Positions 7,370 through 16,220 are shown, counted from the first letter of the stretch. The stretch: 28,181 nt of DNA from Myxococcota bacterium (GCA_028823075.1 JAPKCE010000001.1:1-28181), one strand, 5' to 3'. Numbers and translations are program-made. The notes: generated from the letters alone by a model not told the origin.

Positions 7370-8429
7370 ACATGCCGTTATTATGGCCGGGGGTGCTGGC
7401 ACCCGTTTATGGCCGCTGGGACGTCGCAGTCGCCCCAAACAGTTTTTACCTTTGGTCGACGGCGAGCGCAGCTTGTTGAAAGCCAGCGGCGACCGTCTGC
7501 ATGGGTTGATCCCAGAACAGCAGATTCATGTGGTTGCCGGAACCGAGCAGAAAAAAGACGCCGAAGTGGCCTTTGGTACCATGGGCGCTCGCTTTATCGC
7601 CGAGCCCGAGGGCCGCAACACGGCGCCGTGCATCGGTTTGGCTTGCGCCTGGTTGTTGCGTGCTGACCCCGACGCCATGGTCGCTATTTTACCCGCCGAC
7701 CATTGGATCAAAGACGAAGATCAGTTCCGCTCAACTTTGGCGCGGGCCTTCGACCTTGCGGCGGTGTCAGGGCGCATCGTGACCATCGGAATTGTACCCG
7801 ACCATGCGGCGACGGGTTTTGGTTATCTGCAACTCGATGGTGAAGAAAACGACCAAGGTGTTCCACTCAGCGCTTTTATCGAAAAACCAAGCGGAGCCGA
7901 GGCGAAGCGTATGCTCGCGGCGGGTGGTTATCTTTGGAATGCTGGTATGTTCGTCGCTAGAGCACGCACTTTGTTGGAGGAGATTAGCCGTCAGATGCCG
8001 AGCACGGGCAAGGCGCTCAAGCGCATCGCTGAGGCCATGGGCAGCGACTCCTACGATGAAGTTTTAGTTCGAGAGTATGCTAATTGTGAAGCGATTAGCA
8101 TCGACTACGGGGTGATGGAGAATGCCGCCGATGTTTGGGCTGTTCCGGGGCGCTTTGGCTGGAGCGACGTGGGCAGTTGGGATGCCTTAGGTGAGGTGCG
8201 TGCAAACGATGACCAGGGGAACGCCGTCAAAGGCTCGGCGGTGATGCTCGATTGCACTAATTGCGTCGTCGATGTTGCCGATGGAGTGACGGTCGCTTTG
8301 GCTGATCTCGACAATATGGTGGTTTCGGTCACCTCTGATGCGGTACTTGTTTTACCTCGAGGTTCCAGCCAAAGAGTTAAGGAATTGCTCGGTGCGCTGG
8401 TTAAAAAAGGCAGGGAGGACCTCCAATGA
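7359..8429 (+). CDS. manC: Mannose-1-phosphate guanylyltransferase (monofunctional)
   Basis: Forms GDP-mannose from mannose-1-phosphate and GTP, for O-antigen, capsule or other mannose/fucose-bearing polymers. The nucleotidyltransferase signature GGAGTRLWPL (11-20) followed by RSRPKQFLPL is clear, as are EPEGRNTAPCIGLA, ILPADHWI, FIEKPS (about 173-178) and the GRFGWSDVGSWDAL segment. At 356 residues it lacks the C-terminal phosphomannose isomerase domain of long ManC/AlgA, so fructose-6-phosphate isomerisation must come from elsewhere. GGAG lies 7 nt before the ATG. The 3' end shares ATGA with the phosphomannomutase gene. Confidence 0.94.
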   Translation: MSSKHAVIMAGGAGTRLWPLGRRSRPKQFLPLVDGERSLLKASGDRLHGLIPEQQIHVVAGTEQKKDAEVAFGTMGARFIAEPEGRNTAPCIGLACAWLLRADPDAMVAILPADHWIKDEDQFRSTLARAFDLAAVSGRIVTIGIVPDHAATGFGYLQLDGEENDQGVPLSAFIEKPSGAEAKRMLAAGGYLWNAGMFVARARTLLEEISRQMPSTGKALKRIAEAMGSDSYDEVLVREYANCEAISIDYGVMENAADVWAVPGRFGWSDVGSWDALGEVRANDDQGNAVKGSAVMLDCTNCVVDVADGVTVALADLDNMVVSVTSDAVLVLPRGSSQRVKELLGALVKKGREDLQ

Positions 8430-9793
8430 AGATACCTGATCATGCATTTCGAGCCTATGATGTGCGCGGGCTCGTCGACATCGATTTAACCCCCGAATTC
8501 GCTCTCCAATTGGGTTGCGCCATCGGCACTGACATCGTCGTCGGCGGGGGCCGAACAGCCGCCGTCGGTTTTGATGCGCGCGCCAGCGGCCCGCCGCTTG
8601 CCGACGCTTTGATCGAAGGTTTATGCAGCACAGGGCTCGATGTGCGCCGCATAGGCTGCGTCGCTAGTCCTCATCTGTATCATGCTGTGGTTCAAAGCGA
8701 TTTAGGCGGCGGTGTCATGGTTACCGGGTCGCATAACCCGCCGGAATATAACGGCTTTAAGATCATGGTCGGCGGGCATAGCCTGCACGGTGATGAGATC
8801 CAAGCCTTACGCAGGCGCATTAAAAATAACGACTTCTGCGTTGCTGAGCAGCCGGGTAAGGTGCTCGCTTACGATGCGCTTACTCCTTATGCTGCCGATG
8901 TGGCGCAACGTTTGCGCCCTTTGACGCGCCCGCTCAAGGTGGTGGTCGATGCCGGTAACGGCTGCGGTGGCCTGGCGGTTCCGGTGCTGCGCGCTCAGGG
9001 CGCCGAAGTGATTGAACTTTTTTGTGAAGCCGACGCTAATTTCCCAAATCACCATCCCGACCCCACCGTTGAGGCCAACCTCGAAGACCTTAAAGTCGCG
9101 GTGGCTGAACACGGTGCTGACCTGGGTATTGCCTTCGATGGTGATGTTGATCGCATCGGCGCGGTCGATGAAAACGGTCAGGTTATTTGGGGAGATATCC
9201 TAACTCTTTTGTTCGCTCGCGCCCTGCTTAAAGAGCATCCAGGCGCGACGATTATCGGCGAAGTCAAATGCTCTAAACTGCTTTATGATGGCATTTTAGA
9301 AGCGGGCGGCAAGCCGGTAATGTGGAAGGCTGGACACAGTTTAATCAAAGCGAAAATGAAGGAAACCGGCGCGGCTTTGGCTGGCGAAATGAGTGGCCAT
9401 ATTTTCTTTGCGGACCGTTTTTATGGCTTTGATGACGCGATCTACGCGGCCGGCCGGCTGCTCGAACTGCTGTCCGAAGACTCGCGCCCCTTGTCGGCTC
9501 ACCTGGCTGATTTAGCCCCTCTCCACTCCACTCCAGAGATCCGCCGGGAATGTGCCAGCGAAGAACAAAAGTTCTCCTTGGTAGCCGCGGCCGTGAAGCA
9601 TTTTGCAGCTCAGTACCCGGTCAATGATATTGACGGCGTACGCATCGACTTCGGCGATTCGTGGGGGCTTGTTCGCGCTTCTAATACGCAACCTATTTTG
9701 GTGCTGCGGTTTGAAGCGTCGAACGCTGAACGCCTAGCTGAGGTGCGTCATCTCGTGGAGTCCGACCTGCGCATGCTCGAGGCCAAGCTCTGA
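8426..9793 (+). CDS. Phosphomannomutase/phosphoglucomutase (AlgC-like)
   Basis: Interconverts the 6- and 1-phosphates of mannose and probably glucose, supplying the substrate of the adjacent ManC. The 455 residues have the four elements of the alpha-D-phosphohexomutase family in order: phosphoserine loop VMVTGSHNPPEYNGFK (Ser102), metal loop DGDVDRIG (238-245), sugar-specificity loop GEMSGHIFF, and the phosphate-binding RASNTQPILVLRF near the C terminus. GEMSGH and GFDDAIYAAGRLLE are typical of the AlgC-like dual-specificity group. GGGAGG lies 7 nt before the ATG, which shares ATGA with the manC stop. Its own stop shares CTGA with the ROK gene. Confidence 0.95.
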   Translation: MKIPDHAFRAYDVRGLVDIDLTPEFALQLGCAIGTDIVVGGGRTAAVGFDARASGPPLADALIEGLCSTGLDVRRIGCVASPHLYHAVVQSDLGGGVMVTGSHNPPEYNGFKIMVGGHSLHGDEIQALRRRIKNNDFCVAEQPGKVLAYDALTPYAADVAQRLRPLTRPLKVVVDAGNGCGGLAVPVLRAQGAEVIELFCEADANFPNHHPDPTVEANLEDLKVAVAEHGADLGIAFDGDVDRIGAVDENGQVIWGDILTLLFARALLKEHPGATIIGEVKCSKLLYDGILEAGGKPVMWKAGHSLIKAKMKETGAALAGEMSGHIFFADRFYGFDDAIYAAGRLLELLSEDSRPLSAHLADLAPLHSTPEIRRECASEEQKFSLVAAAVKHFAAQYPVNDIDGVRIDFGDSWGLVRASNTQPILVLRFEASNAERLAEVRHLVESDLRMLEAKL

Positions 9794-10581
9794 GTTGGCT
9801 GGGCGTTGATCTGGGGGGTACTTGGCTGCGCAGCGGTGAGGCAGAGCCCCGGCGGAGCGCAGGTCTAAGCGCCGAAACGTTGATCGCCCAACTTGCCGAA
9901 CAGGCGAAGGCCGAAGGGAAAACGGGGCTTGCCATCAGTTTTGCCGGTTGGTTGAGCGACGACGGAAGCTGCGCTGAAGCGGCGCCCAACCTCTCATGGA
10001 ACAGAACGCCTCTGAGCGCCTTGGCCGCTGATTATGGCCTCGACTGTCACCTGGAAAACGATGTTGATGCGCGCGCCTGGGGTGAATGGATAAACCGACA
10101 AAAATCCAATCCCGGCGGCGATATGCTGGTGATTAACGCGGGCAGTGGCTTTGCCCTTGGCATGGTGCTTGACCATCGGCTGCGGCGCGGAGCGAGGCGC
10201 CGTGCTGGCGAGGTAGGGCATTGGCGGCCCGGGCTTAAAGGGCGTTGCGGGTGTGGGGCGCTAGGTTGTGCCGAGAGCCTGCTTGGAGCGGCTCACCATG
10301 AGCCCTCGGACTTCGATAAAACGGCGCTTCGCCAGCGCTGGTTAGACTTGGCTGTTGCCACCCTGGCTCCGGTTATTGCCGCCCTTGACCCCGGTCAAAC
10401 CATCGCAACAGGCGGCCTTCTCGACCATCGTCCCGAGCTTCGTCTTGAGCTGCAAACCCGCTTGCGCCAGGCACTTCCTGAGGCCTGGTTTGGTGGGTTC
10501 GAGTTACTTCCTTCGGTGGGTGGTGAAGCTTTGGCTCGCCTCGGTGTACTCGACCTGGCGCGCCGGGCGCAAAAGGGTTAG
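9790..10581 (+). CDS. ROK-family sugar kinase, probable CTG start
   Basis: Probable ATP-dependent hexose kinase (glucokinase-like) of the ROK family. The ATP loop GVDLGGTWLRSG (5-16), the catalytic ENDV with Asp91, and the zinc site His144 followed by Cys153-Gly-Cys155-Gly-x-x-Gly-Cys160 are all present. The ATP loop is encoded only from about 9802 on, and no in-frame ATG, GTG or TTG is found close upstream. A CTG at 9790 lies 7 nt after CGAGG (9778-9782) and shares CTGA with the preceding stop, so it is the best start; CTG at 9799 is an alternative. A TTG at 9880 would remove the ATP loop. The product of 263 residues is a little short for the family. It could feed hexose-6-phosphate to the neighbouring mutase. 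Confidence 0.85.
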   Translation: MSWLGVDLGGTWLRSGEAEPRRSAGLSAETLIAQLAEQAKAEGKTGLAISFAGWLSDDGSCAEAAPNLSWNRTPLSALAADYGLDCHLENDVDARAWGEWINRQKSNPGGDMLVINAGSGFALGMVLDHRLRRGARRRAGEVGHWRPGLKGRCGCGALGCAESLLGAAHHEPSDFDKTALRQRWLDLAVATLAPVIAALDPGQTIATGGLLDHRPELRLELQTRLRQALPEAWFGGFELLPSVGGEALARLGVLDLARRAQKG

Positions 10582-10591
10582 GCGCCGGCCT

Positions 10592-11581
10592 ATGAACTGG
10601 ACGCGCAGACGTTGCCCTGATTGCGGGCAGATGATGGTTGAAGAGGAGGGCAGCAGTTGCCCCTGCCCTGCTTGTGGTCGGCAGATTGGGCCTGAGTCGA
10701 TCATCCCCGAAGATACAGAAGAAGAGCCGCCAGCCGAAGCGCTCGACGACGAAGAAAAGCCGGAGAATAAATCCGACGAGCCCGATGCTGAAGAATGGAA
10801 TTTGGGCGAACCGATGCACCGGGTGCTGTGGTTCTGCTTGGTGGCTCCGAACCGTTTACCTTTAGCCGTGATGTTTCGCAGTTTGCGCTGGGTTTTTTCC
10901 TTCGCTTGGATCGGTCAAATACTGCTTCAAGGGGGCGCGTTAGTTATTGGCTCAGCCTTGCTGGTTGCCAGCGCCGACGAGGTTAACCTGCTGCGTGAAA
11001 TAGCTGCCGCCAGTGCCAAGCAGGTTGAAGGAGGGCCCGAAGCCCGACGTCTGCGCATCGCACAAGAGCAACTCTGCACTTTGACGATGATCGGGCCTGA
11101 GCAGCGTTTACTCTGTGCGTTAAATCCTAGCCTATCAGCGCTCAAAAATGTCGGGGAACAGGCAAAAGGGCGGCTTGATGCCATCGAAAGACTTCGGCAG
11201 CCTAGTGATCCAGAAGCTTGGCTCAGCGTTTTGGGCGATGCGATGATCTTTTTGCTCATGATGCTGGTTCCTCTTTGGGGTATGCTCGGACTTGCGCGCC
11301 ATGCCGATGCCTTCGCATTGGCCTTAAAGGTGATCGCATTCGGCCAGGTTCCGATGGCTGTCAGCGCGGTTATCAGCGCGCTTCTCATGAGCTTTGCAGG
11401 CACAATCGGTCTCTCGCTCGGCTTGACGCTGCTGGTCAGCGGCTTTGTCTGGAGCATGGCCGCCTCGGTGGGTTGTTTGATACGCTTCGGTTCCTTAGCG
11501 CAGCGCCAGGCTGTCATGACAGTGCTGGTGATTTTACTCTTTAATCTGACTATGCTGACCTCGCTCGCGGGAAACCTATGA
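10592..11581 (+). CDS. Zinc-ribbon membrane protein, Yip1-like
   Basis: Function unknown. The 329-residue product begins with a zinc ribbon (CPDC at 8-11 and CPAC at 25-28, with an extra Cys23), followed by an acidic linker rich in Glu, Asp and Pro (about 38-72), a transmembrane segment near 100-126, a soluble helical region, and a cluster of about four hydrophobic segments to the C terminus. This cytosolic zinc ribbon plus multi-helix architecture resembles bacterial Yip1-domain proteins; the family call is tentative. The ATG at 10592 is chosen because it begins just before the zinc ribbon and 10 nt after the ROK stop. The open frame extends further upstream but only within the ROK gene in another frame. 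No strong Shine-Dalgarno is visible. Confidence 0.75.
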   Translation: MNWTRRRCPDCGQMMVEEEGSSCPCPACGRQIGPESIIPEDTEEEPPAEALDDEEKPENKSDEPDAEEWNLGEPMHRVLWFCLVAPNRLPLAVMFRSLRWVFSFAWIGQILLQGGALVIGSALLVASADEVNLLREIAAASAKQVEGGPEARRLRIAQEQLCTLTMIGPEQRLLCALNPSLSALKNVGEQAKGRLDAIERLRQPSDPEAWLSVLGDAMIFLLMMLVPLWGMLGLARHADAFALALKVIAFGQVPMAVSAVISALLMSFAGTIGLSLGLTLLVSGFVWSMAASVGCLIRFGSLAQRQAVMTVLVILLFNLTMLTSLAGNL

Positions 11582-11599
11582 GCCTTGGAGGATACTTTT

Positions 11600-12922
11600 A
11601 TGCACCTTAGTTCACAAGCCGCGCAGCGTCACCGCCAGAGGTTAATCGAAAAGTTATTACCCGGCGATCTCCTCATCCTGCCAGCCGCGAGTTTAACCTC
11701 GCGCAACAGCGATGTTTCGCACCGTTTTCGTCAAAACAGCGATTTCTACTACCTTACGGCCTTTCCTGAACCCGGCGCTTATGCGCTCATTCGTCGTCAA
11801 GAAAAGGCTGCCGTTTATACCTTGTTTGTACCGCCAAAATGTCCCGAACGAGAGGTTTGGGATGGTTTTCGAGTCGGCGTCTCGGGGGCTGTTGAGCACT
11901 TCGCGGCAGATGATGCTTACAGCTTAGATGAAATCGACGCCAAGATGCCCGACCTCATCGACGGTGCGCAGCGTCTTATTTATCCCTTGGGTCATGATCA
12001 ACTCGAGGCAAAGGTACGGACCTGGCGCCGTAGCTTGCTTGCCAAGGCCCGCCTGGGCGCCACCTGTCCCTCGGTGGTTGTGGATTCGGGCTCCATCGTC
12101 CACGAACTTCGTTTGATTAAAGATGAGCATGAACTCGAACTTATGGAGCGTGCTGCGCAGATCTCAGTAGCCGCTCATTGTAAGGGTATGACCGCGGGGG
12201 TCCCGGGGTTTTCCGAGCATCAACTTGAGGGCTTAATCGAGGGTGAGTTTCGCGCCGGTGGTGCGGCTCGGTTTGCCTACCCGAGCATTGTCGCTAGCGG
12301 GTCCAACGGCTGTGTTTTACATTATCACGAAAACGATTCGACCATCGCCGATGGGGATATGCTGCTCATCGATGCGGGTGGTGAGTATGCAGGATACGCG
12401 TCAGATATTACCGTGACCTGGCCGGCAAGCGGACGCTTTAGCGAGCCTCAGCGACGTCTTTACGAGTCAGTTTTAAGAGTTCAATTGGCCGTAGTTGACG
12501 CGGTTCGCCCGGGCGCAACCTTTAAACAACTCAACACTTTAGCCTGCCGTTTGTTGCTGGGTGAGATGCAGGGTTTAGGCCTGGTTGATGCAGAGAAAAG
12601 CATCGACGAACTCTTCGAGGCAAAGGCATATACGCCCTATTATATGCATTCCATCGGTCATTGGATCGGCATGGATGTGCATGACGTTGGCGCCTATGGG
12701 AAAGACCGCAGTCGCCCCTTTGAACCCGGGATGGTGCTCACCGTTGAGCCTGGTTTGTATATTGCGCCAGACGCCAGCGAAGCACCTGCTGAGTTTCGTG
12801 GGTTAGCCGTTCGGATCGAAGATGACCTGGCCGTGACCACGGGGGCAGCGCGAAACTTAAGCCATGGCCTGCCGCGCAGCGTCGCCGAAATAGAAGCCTT
12901 CATGGCGCGCACGAGAGCCTGA
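11600..12922 (+). CDS. pepP: Xaa-Pro aminopeptidase (aminopeptidase P, M24B)
   Basis: Removes an N-terminal residue preceding proline, in the cytoplasm. The 440 residues match E. coli PepP in length and in the placing of the five metal ligands: Asp258, Asp269, His354, Glu383 and Glu407. Also visible are the N-terminal domain signature DVSHRFRQNSDFYYLTAFPEP, HSIGHWIGMDVHDVG, VEPGLYI and the conserved VRIEDDLAVT. The ATG at 11600 is preferred because GGAGGA lies at 11587-11592; an in-frame TTG at 11585 sits before that site. It is the last gene of the metK run and stops only 2 bases before the end of the opposing large transporter gene. Confidence 0.95.
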   Translation: MHLSSQAAQRHRQRLIEKLLPGDLLILPAASLTSRNSDVSHRFRQNSDFYYLTAFPEPGAYALIRRQEKAAVYTLFVPPKCPEREVWDGFRVGVSGAVEHFAADDAYSLDEIDAKMPDLIDGAQRLIYPLGHDQLEAKVRTWRRSLLAKARLGATCPSVVVDSGSIVHELRLIKDEHELELMERAAQISVAAHCKGMTAGVPGFSEHQLEGLIEGEFRAGGAARFAYPSIVASGSNGCVLHYHENDSTIADGDMLLIDAGGEYAGYASDITVTWPASGRFSEPQRRLYESVLRVQLAVVDAVRPGATFKQLNTLACRLLLGEMQGLGLVDAEKSIDELFEAKAYTPYYMHSIGHWIGMDVHDVGAYGKDRSRPFEPGMVLTVEPGLYIAPDASEAPAEFRGLAVRIEDDLAVTTGAARNLSHGLPRSVAEIEAFMARTRA

Positions 12923-12924
12923 GT

Positions 12925-15900
12925 TTACGAGCCGATTTTTACGGCAGGAAAGGTTGCTGATTGACCGGCGGCCAATTCACGCCGTTCACCATTGGTCGAC
13001 TCCAGCATTTCGCGTAGGCGCCGAGTGAGCACCGTGAACAGCCCGTTGAGCACCTCGACGCGATCGGCGACAAGGTCGAGAAAGTCCTGGCGGTCGATGA
13101 CCAACAACTCGACACCATCGCTGCGTCGTGCGGCAGTTGCCGAGGCGGGCCTAGGCTTACGATCGAGAAAGCCGACCTGACCAAAGCTCTCGAAAGCTCC
13201 TAAACGCAGCAGAAAAATGCCGTCGCGATGAAAGCTAACGTCGCCTGAGATGATTAGGAAAAGGGCGGTCGAAGGATCGTGTTCTCGGTAAATCGCTTCG
13301 CCAGGCTGATAATGTTCCGTGCGAGCTAGGTCGGCTACCGCCGCTAATTCGTCGATGTTGAGTTCGCTAAACAGCTCCACGCGCTGCAGCAAAAAGATGC
13401 GATCGATCAATTCATCCGACATGCGGTCCTCCGGCAAAATACTGACGTCTAATGCGGGTCTCGGCAAGCCCGAACGGCTCAGGCAGCGCCCGGCGATGGC
13501 CGCCAGGGTGCGGTCGCTCGCCTCGGCAATTTCAGTGGCCATATCATGAGATAAGCTGGGCTCTACCGTAGCCTCGGCACGCTCAAGCTCGTTCAGTAGC
13601 ATCTGTTTGAGGGGGTGATGGGCGAGGCTCACATCGAGCAGTTCGAGTGCATCGCCTCGGCTCGCTCGGTTGCCGTGGACCAAAACCCTTGTGACCGCGG
13701 TAATAAGCTTTCGGTCACCCTGAAGAGCAAATAGTTTCAGACAACTATCGAGCACCTGACTATGCCTGCTCTGTACCGCTCGGTACAGGAGGTTGAAGCG
13801 TTTCGGGTCGACCGCCAAGGCCGTCCATTGTTGGCGTAGGGCGAACAAACGACGAATGTGACGCTCGATGGAAGCATGCGCCCAAGTGGTGTCGAGGCCC
13901 GATTTTAACCACGGTTTATCGTGGACTAAACGGGATAAGGAGATAGCGACTCGGTACTGTAAAAAAGGGTCGTCTTCGGGATTTGAGCGCAGCAGAAGAT
14001 CGGCTGCTTGAGCACTGCCGATCATGCGCAGAACGCGAGGAAGTTCTTGGCGTAGCCGTAGGCTAATCTGCGGGTCGTTTAGCCAGTTTTCAGCATCTTC
14101 AATAAGGCGGTCGCCGTAGGCAGCTAGAGCCTGTCTAACGCTTACCCGCAGCGATCTGCGCATGAGCAATTGGGCGAGCTCGGGTAGCGCCTCCATGAGT
14201 TGAAGCTGCCCACAGCTGTCGGCTGCCAAGCGCATCACGCTAGGTTCTTCGTCGCGCAGCAGTTCCAGTAAAAATAAGGACCAGTCCCCCTCAGGGAGAT
14301 TGCCGATTAGGCGAGCAAACTCACGCCGGTATCCAGGTTTCCCGTTGCGGATATAAGAAAAGGAACCGCGTACCAAGGCAACGCCCCGAGCGCGCCTTTC
14401 CGGGCATGCGAAGAGGGCTTCGATACCGGCGCTTCGCAGAGCGGGGTCGGTGTTTTCATCAGCGATCATCGGCTCGAGCAGGTCGGCGCTTCGCAGGGGG
14501 TCAATCAGCAACAAAGCGCGCGCTGCCGCCGCTCGGCTGCGCCTGTCTTTACTGTGTCTTACAATGTCCTCTAGTTGGGGCCAGAGCTGGTGCCTTCGTC
14601 GATGCGATGCCCAGTCGATAGCCAGCAAGCGCACGCGCTCGTCGCTGTGGCCTAGCAATTGAGGCAGGCGGGGCGCCAGATCGAACGTTGAGTTGTTCAA
14701 TAAACGTAAGGCGCCGAGGGCTCGGTTTGCCTCCGGATGGTCGAGCATTTTGACTAAGATCTGCAGCGACGAGGCGTCGTCGAGCACCATGGGGTTCTGT
14801 TCTTCATCTCGGTTTCGTCTGGCTCTTCCGGTGATCTTGCGGTTCAAACTCTCCGCATAATCTTTGCGTAACACGCGGATGATAACGCTGATTAGCGCGA
14901 CGATGAGGAGTACGCCGATGGGGTGAATAGCTTGAGGCCAAAACAGACCAAGACCAAGCAGCAGCAGCCCGCAGATACCACTGCCAACCTTTTTAACTGT
15001 GCCATCGAGCAGGGCGCGCAAAGAGCCTCGGATCGGCGCTGGGATTGGGTTGTAAAGCAGAGCGACGGCCGCCGCTGTTACCGAAAATGAACCCACCGAC
15101 TGAACAACCTTTAAAGTGTATAAAGGGGTGATGCTCTGTGAAAAGGCGATGGCTGTGCCGGCTGCGACGGCGACAGCGAGGGGGATCAGCATGAGGAAGG
15201 GAAAAAGTCCCATGCGGGTAAGCAAAAGTCGCGAGAAAAAGAGCTGAAAGACCAGGGCTATCATACCGGCATCGGCGTTGTAGGAGCCGAACAACGCGTT
15301 CATTTCAGCTACGTCTCGCTGATTAGCGACAGCCGAACGGAAAAGGAAATCAACCATTGCTGAGAGCAGCGATAAACTGACCACCAAAGCCCCGAGAAGT
15401 TTTGGGTAACGCTCCGCTCGGGTGTAGTGTAGCCCGGCGTTTATGCGTGCTTTTCCACCTGTTTTTCGGGGCACAGCGGTGGCTCCGGAAGAACGCCCGA
15501 TCAGTCGAAACACCGGTATGGCTAGCAGCAGCAAGAACCCAGCTGCTACAACCTGTGAGGCTGGGTGGATGGCCATTGATAACTGCTCGACCGCGGCCCC
15601 GCCGATGACGCTTCCTGCCATTCCTGCGGCGCCGATGATGCCGAGCACGCGCTTACTGGTGCGCAGGTCGAAGACCTCGCTCAAGGTCCCCCAAAACAGG
15701 ATGGACAGTAAGGTGGTGTAGGTTTCACCCAAAATATACAGAACCGGTTGTACGCCAGGTAGATCGACCCAGGCCATCGCGCCGACCGCGATCAAGCAAA
15801 ATGCGCTGATGCGCAGAGCGTACTTGCCCACGGCGTAAGCGGAATAATGCGCTAGCGGGCGAGCGAGCATGTAGGAACCAAAAGCTACCGACCCGGCACT

Positions 15901-16083
15901 TAAAACGTATAATGCAGGTAGGGTTTGAGCCGAGTGATTACTAAGAAAAAGGGCGTTAGCGGCAGCCTTTACCCCCACGACACCGGCGAGAAACACGGCG
16001 AAAAAAAGCATCGAGGCGAGCGCTGCCCATTCTTGATTTTTCGGTACTCCGAGTCGGCGTACTAATAGCCGCATCCCGCGCAT
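12925..16083 (-). CDS. Transporter-like membrane protein fused to HEAT-like repeats and a cNMP-binding-like domain
   Basis: The substrate is unknown. Three parts can be seen in the 1052 residues. Residues about 15-410 hold some twelve hydrophobic helices, resembling MFS or nucleotide (ATP/ADP) translocase-type carriers. Residues about 435-880 are helical repeats of HEAT type, rich in Leu/Ala/Arg with a period of roughly 30-40 residues. Residues about 885-1020 form a cyclic-nucleotide-binding fold: LLQRVELFSELNIDEL, YQPGEAIYREHDPSTALFLIISGDV, then FGQVGFLDRKPRPASATA. In the last, the Glu of the usual FGE cassette is Gln and the Arg is shifted by one, so ligand binding may be lost or altered. 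The ATG at 16083 is chosen; a second ATG four codons in is possible. Monocistronic, convergent with pepP. Confidence 0.85.
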   Translation of the reverse strand: MRGMRLLVRRLGVPKNQEWAALASMLFFAVFLAGVVGVKAAANALFLSNHSAQTLPALYVLSAGSVAFGSYMLARPLAHYSAYAVGKYALRISAFCLIAVGAMAWVDLPGVQPVLYILGETYTTLLSILFWGTLSEVFDLRTSKRVLGIIGAAGMAGSVIGGAAVEQLSMAIHPASQVVAAGFLLLLAIPVFRLIGRSSGATAVPRKTGGKARINAGLHYTRAERYPKLLGALVVSLSLLSAMVDFLFRSAVANQRDVAEMNALFGSYNADAGMIALVFQLFFSRLLLTRMGLFPFLMLIPLAVAVAAGTAIAFSQSITPLYTLKVVQSVGSFSVTAAAVALLYNPIPAPIRGSLRALLDGTVKKVGSGICGLLLLGLGLFWPQAIHPIGVLLIVALISVIIRVLRKDYAESLNRKITGRARRNRDEEQNPMVLDDASSLQILVKMLDHPEANRALGALRLLNNSTFDLAPRLPQLLGHSDERVRLLAIDWASHRRRHQLWPQLEDIVRHSKDRRSRAAAARALLLIDPLRSADLLEPMIADENTDPALRSAGIEALFACPERRARGVALVRGSFSYIRNGKPGYRREFARLIGNLPEGDWSLFLLELLRDEEPSVMRLAADSCGQLQLMEALPELAQLLMRRSLRVSVRQALAAYGDRLIEDAENWLNDPQISLRLRQELPRVLRMIGSAQAADLLLRSNPEDDPFLQYRVAISLSRLVHDKPWLKSGLDTTWAHASIERHIRRLFALRQQWTALAVDPKRFNLLYRAVQSRHSQVLDSCLKLFALQGDRKLITAVTRVLVHGNRASRGDALELLDVSLAHHPLKQMLLNELERAEATVEPSLSHDMATEIAEASDRTLAAIAGRCLSRSGLPRPALDVSILPEDRMSDELIDRIFLLQRVELFSELNIDELAAVADLARTEHYQPGEAIYREHDPSTALFLIISGDVSFHRDGIFLLRLGAFESFGQVGFLDRKPRPASATAARRSDGVELLVIDRQDFLDLVADRVEVLNGLFTVLTRRLREMLESTNGERRELAAGQSATFPAVKIGS

Positions 16084-16220
16084 GAACCCACCATTTCTAC
16101 AGCGTTAGCCGCCGCGTATCAGCGAGGTTTATGTGACTGCTGGCCGCGGGTTTTGCAAGGTGTTCGGGGCGCTAGGACTTGAAGGGTTGACGAATTAAGG
16201 GTGGGTCGATGTCGCATTGA

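Noticed and set aside
9880..10581. ROK gene starting at TTG 9880
   Set aside because: This start would delete the conserved ATP loop, which is encoded in frame just upstream.
10355..10591. N-terminal extension of the zinc-ribbon membrane protein
   Set aside because: The stretch is the ROK gene in another frame; the product makes sense only from the ATG at 10592.
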